Assembly (NCBI GenBank): GCA_030605475.1
Contig: JAUWIG010000007.1
Coordinates: 1-46,839 of the forward strand
DNA: 46,839 nt
Direction of reading: 5' to 3'
Source of the DNA: Planctomycetota bacterium
GTDB taxonomy: Bacteria > Planctomycetota > Phycisphaerae > Sedimentisphaerales > Anaerobacaceae
Shown: positions 6,991 to 16,641 of the stretch, one piece after another
Layout of the letters: each line of letters starts with the position of its first letter
Numbering within the stretch: the first letter of the stretch is position 1
The notes under the pieces: generated by a model
Databases searched by the model: none
What the model saw: only the letters and a program-made list of their open reading frames with translations
What the model was told of the DNA's origin: nothing
Program-made: the position numbers and the translations under genes

Positions 6991-8250
6991 CTACGGCAAA
7001 AGACCCCTAGTAAATACGGCCTCGACGACCTTGCTGACAGCCGTATCCATCGCGGCTTCCCGCATAGTAATGCCTTTTTCCGCGGCAAAATCATAAACTT
7101 CATTGAATCGCTGGGTCATCCTCTTAGACAGCCTTTGCTCGACCTTGTCAAGAGTCATTTGTTCGCGCTGGGTTTCCTGCGTATATTCGAGGTAAGAGAC
7201 AAAGACGCCTCCTGCGTTACACAAGATGTCCGGAATTACCAGGATGTCCCGTTTGTTCAAGATTTCATCCGCCTGGGGGGTTGTAGGGGCATTTGCGCCT
7301 TCAGCAATGACTCCGGCATTTATCTTTTCGGCGTTTTCGGCGGTTATCTGTGAGCCGGCAGCAGCGGGTATTAGTATGTCGCAGTCTGTTTCAAAGATAC
7401 TGTCTTTATCGAGCTGCGTTGCTTTTTTAAATCCCTTGACGCCGCCGGTGGCCTGTGAATGCTGCAAAAGGGCCTCGATATCCAAACCATCAGGGTTTGC
7501 TATTGTGCCTGAGAGGTCAGCGATTGCGAGTACTTTTGCCTGGCGTTTTGCGAGCTCGGCAGCGGCGGCTGAGCCTACATTGCCAAAGCCCTGGATGGCA
7601 ACGCGCATTTTACTGATGTCGGTGCCGAGTTTTTCACACATCGCCAGGATGGTGTAAACTACGCCTTTGCCGGTTGCCTGGCGTCTTCCGAGGATTCCTC
7701 CGAGGATTACGGGTTTTCCTGTTACGAAGCAGCCCTTAGTTATGGATGTGCCCTCGGAATATGATATGCAGTCGCGAATATGGCCCATATCTGCTTCATT
7801 GGTGCCCATATCCGGTGCGGGGATATAGATTTCCGGCCCGATATGGCGTATTGCTCCGCGGGTGAATGAGCGGATAATAACTTCTTTAGCGCCAGGTGAC
7901 GATGAGGCAGGGTCAAAACGGATTCCGGATTTTCCGCCGCCGAAAGGCACACCGATAAGCGATGTTTTCCAGGTCATCTCCATCGCCAGTCCTGTGATAT
8001 CATCGAGAGTGACGTCCTGGGTCATCCTTACGCCGCCCTTTGCGGGGCCAAGGGCGTCATTGTGCCTGACAACAAAGGTCTTGACGTTGACCACTTTGCC
8101 TGTTGGTAGTGTAGGGTTGATGTTTATTTCAATTTTTTCCCTGGGTTCCGCAAGTTTTTGACGGATTGGTTCATCGAGATTAAGTCTCTTTGCCGTCAGC
8201 TCGAAATTATGGAGTGACGTCTGCAATATGCTATCTTTTGACCGCTTCAT
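6991..8250 (-). CDS. gdhA: Glutamate dehydrogenase, NAD type (Glu/Leu/Phe/Val DH)
   Basis: This enzyme catalyses reversible oxidative deamination of glutamate to 2-oxoglutarate and ammonia. The 419-aa length fits the short hexameric class shared with Bacillus and archaea. Motifs are GPAKGGVRM (substrate lysine, about residue 70), GVPFGGGKSGI (about 105-115), PAPDMGTNE (catalytic Asp), and a C-terminal Rossmann domain with GFGNVGS. The acidic residue ending the second strand (IADLSG) suggests NAD preference. It is one of two dissimilar glutamate dehydrogenases bracketing the NuoEF/FMN operon. Its own upstream region has paired direct repeats (8350-8380), so it may be regulated separately from the operon, which ends in a terminator-like hairpin at 8401-8440. 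Confidence 0.93.
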   Translation of the reverse strand: MKRSKDSILQTSLHNFELTAKRLNLDEPIRQKLAEPREKIEININPTLPTGKVVNVKTFVVRHNDALGPAKGGVRMTQDVTLDDITGLAMEMTWKTSLIGVPFGGGKSGIRFDPASSSPGAKEVIIRSFTRGAIRHIGPEIYIPAPDMGTNEADMGHIRDCISYSEGTSITKGCFVTGKPVILGGILGRRQATGKGVVYTILAMCEKLGTDISKMRVAIQGFGNVGSAAAAELAKRQAKVLAIADLSGTIANPDGLDIEALLQHSQATGGVKGFKKATQLDKDSIFETDCDILIPAAAGSQITAENAEKINAGVIAEGANAPTTPQADEILNKRDILVIPDILCNAGGVFVSYLEYTQETQREQMTLDKVEQRLSKRMTQRFNEVYDFAAEKGITMREAAMDTAVSKVVEAVFTRGLLP

Positions 8251-8349
8251 TTTTACCTATGCACTTGAATTGCTTGACCGTTTAAGCTGTTCGGTTGCCG
8301 GAGTTGTTGGACGATTTTAGTTTATATCCACATCTTTTTCCGTTTCAGT

Positions 8350-8380
8350 GAATTGTAATGCTATTTAACGAATTGTAATG
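8350..8380. promoter_or_regulatory. Paired direct repeats upstream of gdhA
   Basis: GAATTGTAATG occurs at 8350-8360 and again at 8370-8380, exactly 20 bp apart (two helical turns). It lies about 100 bp upstream of the minus-strand gdhA start. This geometry is typical of a dimeric regulator site. Confidence 0.45.
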
Positions 8381-8400
8381 GTATCTTTAGAGTTACGCAA

Positions 8401-8440
8401 TAAAAAAGGACGCTTGTCAATAACAAACAAGTGCCCTTGT
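8401..8440 (-). terminator. Terminator-like hairpin after the FMN operon
   Basis: On the minus strand 'agggcacttgt' and 'acaagcgtcctttttt' form a stem of about 10 bp (one A.C mismatch and one G.U) followed by a T run. It lies directly downstream of the glutamate-synthase-like gene. Confidence 0.65.
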
Positions 8441-8463
8441 TGGGAGCTGCGAACCTGGCAAAT

Positions 8464-10053
8464 TTAGCTGTCAAGGATTCTCTCGACCTTACCTTTATCC
8501 ACATCCATTATGTGCGGAATTCCACTGATGTCCGCCGCTTCATGTGTCAGGGCCGCTATGTCATCCCTGGCTATATGTTCGAGGGCGAACTTTCGGCTAC
8601 CGGCCATGAGCTGGCGCAAGCCCTGTGCGAGTCGCTCGTAATAGGTGTAAAGCCCCAGGGCTCCGGTAGGTAGCTTTTCGAATTCTTTGTTCCCCAGTTC
8701 CTTGCGGAGCATGCTTGAGGTCACGAAGATTTCGTCCTTTGAATTTCCGAATCGCTCGATGTACACTGGGATTCGATTCTCATCGATGGCTTTGCCTATT
8801 GTTTTACCTACCATTGCTGCTGCGATAGGCGCCCGTGCCATACCGATCATTTTGACGAATGGTGCGCCTAAGGCAAGTCCTTTGAATATTTGGTCTTCGA
8901 GGACGAATCCTCCGGCTACTGCCAGTGCCGGCACATGTTCGTCTTTGTCTGCGAGTTGCCTGGCATACTGATACATAAGCGAGTGTAGTTCGACGGGAGG
9001 TACTCCCCACTCGTTCATCATTCTCCAGGGGCTCATTCCTGTTCCGCCGCCTGCTGAGTCGACAGTTAGAAGGTCGAGCTTGTATCTGGAGGCGAATAAG
9101 ACGGCCCTGGCGAGGTCCGCCGGTCGGTAAGGACCTGTCTTTAGGGAAATATATCTGGCGCCGGCGTTTCGTAACTGCTCGATGCGTTTGGCAAATGATT
9201 GCTCTGTGACCATGCCTACCCTTGAATGCCGCTCGAATTCCTTGAATGCTCCTCTCTCAAATGCCTTGATAACGTCCGGGTCGGTCGGATTAGGAATCAC
9301 CACATAGCCGCGTTCATATAACATTTTGGCTTTTTTAAGGTCCTTGATTTTCACTTCACCGCCGATGTCCTTTGCCCCCTGGCCCCACTTAAGTTCCACA
9401 CATTCTACTCCGAGCTTTTCGATGGCGTATTCCTGAATCTTTAGGCGTGTATCCTCAACGTTCGCCTGCACAATGATGGCACCGTAACCGTCTCTCTGAT
9501 AGTCTTTATAGAGCTTGACACGCCGTTTGAGGTCGGCCGTGTCCACCACCCGGCCGTTCTTGATGACAGCTTCGTTGTCCATTCCAACGACGTTTTCACC
9601 AATGGTGAGTCCGGTTCCTGCCAGAGCCGAGCCGATGGCCAGACCTTCCCAGTTGTTCTTGGCAATGTTCGTTGAACCGATGCCTGGTATGAGCCATGGA
9701 TAGCGGAACTTTATTGTGTTATCGTGACCAAAGACGACTTCCAGATTGACAGCCGGGAAGATGGCTTTGTCGCTGTCGGCTTCGATGCCGTGGGCCCCAA
9801 CAACAGTTCCCATAACGTTGAAGTGAGAATAATCGACGGGATAGGTTTTACTGGCTGCACTTGTGATGACCCCAAATGGCTGAGGATAGATGACCTCGTG
9901 GCCTCTGTAAGCAGACTTTCCGATTTCGCACATACCGATGCAGCCGTCCACAGAGGTCACGCACATACCTGAGGATGGCACAATGGAGCCTTCGGTTCTG
10001 TTCTTCGTCAGAGTTGCAGCCGAGGCGTTTATCTTCGAGAATGTTCCCAACAT
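8464..10053 (-). CDS. FMN-binding glutamate synthase-like barrel protein
   Basis: The protein matches the FMN/TIM-barrel part of the glutamate synthase large subunit (529 aa). Recognisable parts are the EFERHSRVGMV and ISLKTGPYRPADLARAV segments and the flavin/substrate loop LTVDSAGGGTGMSP (about 335-349). Two standard parts are absent: the N-terminal glutaminase domain with its Cys-1 nucleophile, and the C-x5-C-x4-C [3Fe-4S] motif that normally follows the barrel loop (here KMIGMARAPIAAAMVGKTIG, no Cys). Instead there is an N-terminal cysteine set, C31-x6-C38-x3-C42. It therefore cannot take ammonia from glutamine by itself and may not be a true glutamate synthase. It is the last gene of the operon with NuoE, NuoF and iron-sulfur subunits (18-bp gap), which probably feed it electrons. 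Substrate unknown. Confidence 0.85.
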   Translation of the reverse strand: MLGTFSKINASAATLTKNRTEGSIVPSSGMCVTSVDGCIGMCEIGKSAYRGHEVIYPQPFGVITSAASKTYPVDYSHFNVMGTVVGAHGIEADSDKAIFPAVNLEVVFGHDNTIKFRYPWLIPGIGSTNIAKNNWEGLAIGSALAGTGLTIGENVVGMDNEAVIKNGRVVDTADLKRRVKLYKDYQRDGYGAIIVQANVEDTRLKIQEYAIEKLGVECVELKWGQGAKDIGGEVKIKDLKKAKMLYERGYVVIPNPTDPDVIKAFERGAFKEFERHSRVGMVTEQSFAKRIEQLRNAGARYISLKTGPYRPADLARAVLFASRYKLDLLTVDSAGGGTGMSPWRMMNEWGVPPVELHSLMYQYARQLADKDEHVPALAVAGGFVLEDQIFKGLALGAPFVKMIGMARAPIAAAMVGKTIGKAIDENRIPVYIERFGNSKDEIFVTSSMLRKELGNKEFEKLPTGALGLYTYYERLAQGLRQLMAGSRKFALEHIARDDIAALTHEAADISGIPHIMDVDKGKVERILDS

Positions 10054-10071
10054 TGTATTTAGCTCCTTTCT

Positions 10072-10758
10072 TTATTGCTTGTTTTGTTTTTGTATTTCGC
10101 AGGCGACGCAAGGGTCCATATAGCACATCATATCGTCGAACTGCTCCTTTTCGAGGCATGGAGGTCTGAGGTTTTGACCGCTGCCGCAGATGGTTTTTTC
10201 CGGTTCGTTGAATGTGCATCGAAGCTGACAGGCCGGGCATACGTACATGCAGGCACCACATAGCCGGCAGACATCGGATTTGATATCAAACGGCGTGCCG
10301 ATGCTCCGGTTCTCGCCGCGGCTGCGGAATCCGATGGCCTTGGCCATCATTTGCTCTTCACACATTCTTACACACAGGCCACAAAGTATGCAGTCCTCGT
10401 ATTCCTGTTTGAAGCGTTGTTGACAGACTCCGTGTGCCGCGGCAAGGTCCTGAATGGTCTTTGATTGTGGACAGGAGGCGAGCAGCAGTTCCAGTATCAT
10501 CCTGCGTGCGCGGATGACGCGCGACGACGCTGTTCTCACCTTGAGTCCTTCCTCGGCTGGGTAGGTGCACGAGGATACGAGACTGGCTTTTGGTCCTTCA
10601 CCTATCTCTACGACGCAGAGCCGACAAGCACCATACGGTGAAAGTCCATCCAAGTGACAGAGGGTTGGGATTGGAATTCCCCAAAATTTAGCTGCTTCGA
10701 GCAGTGTGGTTCCTTCTTCGACCGAAACATTCAGTCCATTGATAGTGAGATTTACCAT
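10072..10758 (-). CDS. NuoG/HydA-type iron-sulfur adaptor subunit
   Basis: This is a 228-aa electron-transfer subunit resembling the N-terminal cluster domain of NuoG, NADP-reducing hydrogenases and formate dehydrogenases. It has a [2Fe-2S] ferredoxin domain with C34, C45, C48 and C64, then two [4Fe-4S] motifs: C123-x2-C126-x2-C129-x3-C133 and C164-x2-C167-x2-C170-x3-C174. The His-Cys3 cluster region usual in the family is reduced (LLLASCPQ, no histidine). The catalytic domain that normally follows is missing. In its place is a short tail with seven more cysteines (C177, C181, C191, C201, C212, C217, C220). It lies between the NuoF-like gene (38-bp gap) and the FMN-barrel gene (18-bp gap), so a role as wire between them is inferred. 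Confidence 0.88.
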   Translation of the reverse strand: MVNLTINGLNVSVEEGTTLLEAAKFWGIPIPTLCHLDGLSPYGACRLCVVEIGEGPKASLVSSCTYPAEEGLKVRTASSRVIRARRMILELLLASCPQSKTIQDLAAAHGVCQQRFKQEYEDCILCGLCVRMCEEQMMAKAIGFRSRGENRSIGTPFDIKSDVCRLCGACMYVCPACQLRCTFNEPEKTICGSGQNLRPPCLEKEQFDDMMCYMDPCVACEIQKQNKQ

Positions 10759-10796
10759 AAGGCGTTCCTTCAGTAGTGTCGGTTCGCGAAGCGCCC

Positions 10797-12650
10797 CTAC
10801 ACAACCTCTATAGCCTCGAACTTACAGGCGCTCCTGCAAGCTCCGCATTTAATACATTTGGTAGTATCGATAACATGACGTTGTTTTTTTTGTCCCGTAA
10901 TCGCATCTTGCGTGCAGACTTTAACGCAGGCCTGGCATCCGGTGCAGTTTTCATTGATGGAGTAAGTGATGAGCTCTTTGCATACTCCTGCCTGGCAGTG
11001 TTTTTTTTCGATGTGCTGGATGTATTCATTGTGAAAGTATCGTAATGTGGAGAGGACAGGGTTTGGCGCGGTTTGTCCCAGTCCACACATCGTGGTGTCC
11101 TTTACGACGTGAGCGAGCTGCTCAAGCAGGTCCAACTGCTCAAGCGTTCCTTTGCCTTTTGAGATATCGTCGAGGATTTCGTACATTCTCTGTGTTCCCT
11201 TTCTGCAGGTGAAGCATTTTCCACAGGACTCATCCTTTAGGAAATTCATAAAGTACTTTGCGATGTCGACCATGCAGGTGTTTTCGTCCATAACAATCAT
11301 GCCTCCGGAGCCCATGATGGAGCCTGCCTCGGTCAGGCTGTCATAATCGATGGGCAGGTCGAACCTTTCAGCAGGGATACATCCACCGGAAGGTCCTCCT
11401 GTCTGGACGGCTTTGATTTTCGCCTTTCCGACCGGTCCGCCGCCTATGTCATCGACTATTTCTTTGATGGTGATGCCCATAGGAACTTCGACAAGACCGG
11501 TATTTCGGATTTTACCTACGAGACTGAATATCTTTGTTCCGGAGTTGTTCTTTGTCCCAATCTTAGCAAACGCTTTAGCACCACCTTCGATAATGATGGG
11601 AATGTTGGCCCAGGTTTCGACGTTGTTGATGACCGTGGGCTTTGCGTTGATACCTTTCTGTACGGGAAATGGGGGTCGCTGTCGCGGCTCGGGTATTTTG
11701 CCCTCGATGGAACGTATCAGTGCGGTTTCCTCCCCGCAGACGAAAGCCCCTGCACCTTTGACGAGATTGATATCGAAGGAAAACCCGGTTCCGAGAATGT
11801 TCTCACCTAAAAGTCCGAGCTCGCGTGCCTGTTGGAGTGCGATGTTGAGGTGTTTGACGGCAAGCGGATATTCATTGCGGACATAAATGATACCTTCGGT
11901 TGCCCCTGTGGCGTAGGCACCGATGAGCATTCCCTCAATAACACTGTGTGGTATGCCTTCGAGTACGCTGCGGTCCATATATGCGCCCGGGTCACCCTCG
12001 TCGCCATTACAGACGAGGAATTTGCCGCGACCATTCGGCTGGTTGGCCAGCGCTTTCCACTTCAAACCTGTGGGAAAGCCGGCACCACCCCTGCCTTTGA
12101 GACCGCTGTTTTCGACTTCCTGGATGATTTGCTCTGGCTGCATGCTCAAGGACTTTGCCAGAGCTGAAAAGCCGCCGACGGTGAGATAGTCATCGATGGA
12201 TGCGGGGTCAATCTGCCCGCTGTTTTGCAGCACTATTCTGGTCTGAAGAGCATAGAATGGTATTTCCGAGTATTGCTCGATGTATTTTTTGGTTTTTGGG
12301 TCGCGATACAGCAGTTCTTTGATGATTTTGCCGCTTATTACTGTCTTTTCCACGATTTCCTGTACTTCCTCCGGCGAGACGTGCTGGTATAGTATGCCCG
12401 ATGGCAGGAAAGTGACGATAGGTCCTCGCTCGCAGAAGCCATGGCATCCGGTTGTTTTGACTGTGAGTTCGACTTTCATATCAATGCCGCGGTCTTTAAT
12501 CTCCTTTCGGAATGCCTCGGCTACCTCGGCCGCTCCGCTGGCGAGACAGCCGGTCCCCGCGCAGACGAGAATAGTTTTCTTGATGCCGGCTTTCGCCTTG
12601 TTGGCTTCTTGGCGTTGTTTTTCAAGGTCTTGCACATTGCTAAGGCGCAT
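10797..12650 (-). CDS. NuoF/HndC-like NAD(P)H- and FMN-binding subunit
   Basis: This is the diaphorase subunit that oxidises NAD(P)H on FMN and passes electrons to iron-sulfur clusters. Domains in order: a thioredoxin-like [2Fe-2S] domain (CAGTGC and TTGCHGFC), the Nuo51 core with GRGGAGFPTGLKW, NGDEGDPGAYMDR and GAGAFVCGEETALI, the N3-type [4Fe-4S] motif ESCGKCFTCRKG...TTMCGLGQ, and a C-terminal 2[4Fe-4S] ferredoxin domain (CTGCQACVKVC and CIKCGACRSAC). This architecture is that of HndC/HydB proteins from soluble hydrogenases, including bifurcating ones, rather than respiratory NuoF. ATG at 12650 is chosen because GAGGTAG lies about 6 bp upstream; a TTG just before it is the alternative. It starts about 11 bp after the NuoE-like stop codon. 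Confidence 0.94.
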   Translation of the reverse strand: MRLSNVQDLEKQRQEANKAKAGIKKTILVCAGTGCLASGAAEVAEAFRKEIKDRGIDMKVELTVKTTGCHGFCERGPIVTFLPSGILYQHVSPEEVQEIVEKTVISGKIIKELLYRDPKTKKYIEQYSEIPFYALQTRIVLQNSGQIDPASIDDYLTVGGFSALAKSLSMQPEQIIQEVENSGLKGRGGAGFPTGLKWKALANQPNGRGKFLVCNGDEGDPGAYMDRSVLEGIPHSVIEGMLIGAYATGATEGIIYVRNEYPLAVKHLNIALQQARELGLLGENILGTGFSFDINLVKGAGAFVCGEETALIRSIEGKIPEPRQRPPFPVQKGINAKPTVINNVETWANIPIIIEGGAKAFAKIGTKNNSGTKIFSLVGKIRNTGLVEVPMGITIKEIVDDIGGGPVGKAKIKAVQTGGPSGGCIPAERFDLPIDYDSLTEAGSIMGSGGMIVMDENTCMVDIAKYFMNFLKDESCGKCFTCRKGTQRMYEILDDISKGKGTLEQLDLLEQLAHVVKDTTMCGLGQTAPNPVLSTLRYFHNEYIQHIEKKHCQAGVCKELITYSINENCTGCQACVKVCTQDAITGQKKQRHVIDTTKCIKCGACRSACKFEAIEVV

Positions 12651-12661
12651 CAACTGCTACC

Positions 12662-13258
12662 TCACTTTCCTGTCTTGTTAGAGTTCGTTTCATTGCAGTC
12701 AGTGCCGACTATTTCTTGGTTTGCCGCATCAGTGGTGTTGAGGTCATGCCTGGACGGTGTCGTTCTTTTTTTGGTGTACCTGGAAAGGATGGATTGGACT
12801 TTCTGGGGCGACACACAGCCATGCACTTTGCCGTCCACAACGACAATAGGTCCGAGAGCGCAGGCCCCGAGGCAGTTGACCGTCTCGAGCGTAAATTGTC
12901 CGTCCGGTGTATTTTTTCCGGTGCTGATTCCCAGTTGCCGCTCGAACTCTTCGACAATCGTGGGTGCACCTCGGACATGGCAGGCGGTGCCGAGGCAGAC
13001 GGAGATGAGATGTTTTCCTCGTGGTTTCAAGCTGAACGAACGGTAGAAGGTGGCGAGACCGTATAGGTCGGCCAGAGAGCAGTGTGTTTTATCTGCTACC
13101 ATTCTAAGGGCTTCTTCAGGAAGATAGCCATACTCGGCCTGGATATCTTCAAGGATGGCGATAAGTCCGCCCCAGTTCTCGTTATGCTTGTCTATGATTC
13201 TCAGAATATTCTTAGAATCTATACATTCCAGTGACGTAGTAACAGTGTTTGCTGTCAC
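12662..13258 (-). CDS. NuoE/HndA-like [2Fe-2S] subunit
   Basis: This is the small thioredoxin-fold [2Fe-2S] partner of NuoF-like diaphorases. A helical N-terminal domain (about 15-80, ending in YGLATFYRSFSLKPRG) precedes the cluster domain with CLGTAC (C-x4-C) and CLGACALGP (C-x3-C), spaced as in the family. The start is GTG at 13258, with GGAGA upstream. A C-terminal extension of about 30 residues rich in Asn and Thr is unusual. The N-terminus (MTANTVTTS) resembles that of the neighbouring glutamate dehydrogenase (MATNTVTQT), and the underlying DNA shares about 16 bases. It is the first gene of the four-gene operon; the preceding gdhA is separated by a terminator. Confidence 0.93.
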   Translation of the reverse strand: MTANTVTTSLECIDSKNILRIIDKHNENWGGLIAILEDIQAEYGYLPEEALRMVADKTHCSLADLYGLATFYRSFSLKPRGKHLISVCLGTACHVRGAPTIVEEFERQLGISTGKNTPDGQFTLETVNCLGACALGPIVVVDGKVHGCVSPQKVQSILSRYTKKRTTPSRHDLNTTDAANQEIVGTDCNETNSNKTGK

Positions 13259-13344
13259 TTAAATGGTCTCCATAAGAATAATTTATTTAGGATTTCAGTT
13301 TTTTTTATGATAGGCGATTGTAAGTTTTTTTGGCGGGTATGCAA

Positions 13345-13381
13345 TAAAAAAGGCGTCTGTTTTTTATCACAGAGGCCTTTT
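13345..13381 (-). terminator. Terminator of NADP-type gdhA
   Basis: On the minus strand a 13-bp stem with one mismatch (arms 13348-13360 and 13369-13381) is followed by a run of six T. It separates gdhA from the NuoE-like operon, so the operon needs its own promoter in 13259-13344 or depends on read-through. Confidence 0.8.
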
Positions 13382-13408
13382 GCAGAATTTGTGTTCTATG
13401 GATGCTTT

Positions 13409-14925
<1,517 letters not shown>

Positions 14926-14967
14926 GCAAAAGATTAATAATAATACAATTTATCAGGACGGCTTATA

Positions 14968-15852
14968 ATGCATATAGAGACGCTAAAGATATTCTGCGAA
15001 TTGGCTGAGTTACTGAGCTTCTCCAAAACCGCGGAAAAACACTTTCTAAGCCAATCGGCGGTTTCCCAGCAGCTTGCGCAACTGGAACTTACTCACAAGT
15101 GCCAGCTAATCAACCGGAAGAAAAGACCTATTGAACTTACAAAAGAAGGCGAGTTACTCTACAAGGCCGCCAAGGATATGCTTGAGAGGTATGAGCAACT
15201 AAAAAGTGAATTGAATTCTCTGAAGGCGTCGGGCGGTGTCAGAATAAACGTTGCGGCAATTTACAGTATCGGTATGCACACTCTGCCGGGCTACGTTAAA
15301 AAATTTATGGTCAACTACCCGAATGTTAATGTCCATATTGAATATTCAGACGCCAGCAGGATTTATGAATCGGTTTTGGCCGGCGATATCGATATTGGCC
15401 TTGTGGCAGTGCCGAAAAGAGACAAGAGACTGGATGTGTACGACTTTGAAGATGAGCCGCTGGTCTTGGTGTGCAGTCCGAGACATGCTCTGGCAAACGA
15501 GTCGCAGATAGATATTCATAAAGTGCAATTTGAAAGGTTCATTGGCTTTGAGAAAGACGTCCCTACGCGTATCTGGATAGACAATATTTTACAGCGTTAT
15601 AATATAGTTGTGCGGCCGGTGATGGAATTCGATAACATCGAAACCGTCAAACGGGCGGTGGAGATAAACTCAGGGATAAGCATATTGCCCCAGACGGCAA
15701 TAATTCAGGAAGTCAACGACGGGACAATAAAATCGATAGCTTTTTCGGATGAAAATTTTTTCAGGCCTACCGGCATAATCGTTCGCAAGAATAAGATTTT
15801 AAGCCAGGCCGGCAGATACATTATCGAACTGCTTCGGAAAAAGGCTCGATAA
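14968..15852 (+). CDS. LysR-family transcriptional regulator
   Basis: This is a DNA-binding regulator of 294 aa. The N-terminal winged helix-turn-helix (about residues 1-60) has FSKTAEKHFLSQSAVSQQLAQLE, a classic LysR recognition region, followed by a linker helix and a periplasmic-binding-protein-like effector domain (about 90-290). It stands alone on the plus strand, divergent from the NADP-type gdhA. By the usual logic of the family it probably activates or represses gdhA in response to a metabolite such as 2-oxoglutarate or an amino acid. The ligand cannot be read from the sequence. A perfect TATAAT box precedes it. Confidence 0.92.
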   Translation: MHIETLKIFCELAELLSFSKTAEKHFLSQSAVSQQLAQLELTHKCQLINRKKRPIELTKEGELLYKAAKDMLERYEQLKSELNSLKASGGVRINVAAIYSIGMHTLPGYVKKFMVNYPNVNVHIEYSDASRIYESVLAGDIDIGLVAVPKRDKRLDVYDFEDEPLVLVCSPRHALANESQIDIHKVQFERFIGFEKDVPTRIWIDNILQRYNIVVRPVMEFDNIETVKRAVEINSGISILPQTAIIQEVNDGTIKSIAFSDENFFRPTGIIVRKNKILSQAGRYIIELLRKKAR

Positions 15853-15967
15853 AAAATAGCGGGTAGCCCTTCGGCAAGCTCAGGGTAAACGTTTAGCGGA
15901 TAGCAGACAGGAAGTTGGATTGCGAATTGTGTGAGATGAAATACGAGGTACGAAAATATAAAATATT

Positions 15968-16558
15968 ATGTTAATTAAAGCTGTAATATTTGACTTGGAT
16001 GGGACAATAACTGAGCCTTACTTTGACTTTGACGCCATTCGTGAAGAAATGGGATTAGAGAGATATTCGGGGCCGGTATTGGAGTCGATGGAGGGAATGA
16101 GCCCGCAGCGGCGCCGGCGTGCCGAGGGAATACTGCATTTTCACGAACAGCGGGCGGTAACAGAATCCAGGCTCAACGCCGGTGCTAAACGGACACTGTC
16201 GGCACTTCGCAAAATGGGTATCCATATCGGGATATTGACGCGTAACAAGCGAAGCAATGCCCTTGCTATCGGCCAAAAGCACGGTTTGAAATTCGACGCT
16301 ATTGTTGATAGAGAGGACGGCCCGGTCAAACCCGACGCCTTCGGCGTTCTGCAAATATGCAGACAGTTCGGGGTAAGCCCGCAAGAGGCGCTTGTGGTGG
16401 GTGATTATCTTTTCGATTTACTCTGCGCAAAAGCCGCAGGCGCCGTTTCGGTGCTGCTGGCAAATCATAACAGGGCCGGTGAGTTTGCCGAGCATGCGGA
16501 TTTTACTATTGAAACAATCGACCAGATACTTGAAATTATCGAAAAGAAGAAGGATTAA
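15968..16558 (+). CDS. HAD-superfamily phosphatase (PGP-like)
   Basis: This cytosolic hydrolase of 196 aa has all four HAD motifs: DLDGT near residue 9 (nucleophile and acid/base Asp), LTRN (motif II), VKPD (motif III Lys) and VVGDYLFDLLCAK (motif IV). The small helical cap inserted after motif I (about 15-75) is of the phosphoglycolate phosphatase/beta-phosphoglucomutase type. The substrate is unknown. ATG at 15968 is required because the nucleophile motif starts only a few residues later. No operon partner is evident; the next gene starts about 80 bp downstream. Confidence 0.88.
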   Translation: MLIKAVIFDLDGTITEPYFDFDAIREEMGLERYSGPVLESMEGMSPQRRRRAEGILHFHEQRAVTESRLNAGAKRTLSALRKMGIHIGILTRNKRSNALAIGQKHGLKFDAIVDREDGPVKPDAFGVLQICRQFGVSPQEALVVGDYLFDLLCAKAAGAVSVLLANHNRAGEFAEHADFTIETIDQILEIIEKKKD

Positions 16559-16641
16559 CCGCGGAGAGCGCAGAGACAATAGAATTAAAAAGACAAAAAT
16601 ATAACCCAGGGAACTCTGTGGCAAAAAATGAAAAACAACCA

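Noticed and set aside
8495-8503. Exact DnaA box TTATCCACA
   Set aside because: It is a single copy inside the coding end of the FMN-barrel gene (codons for VDKGK), with no neighbours; chance or codon-driven.
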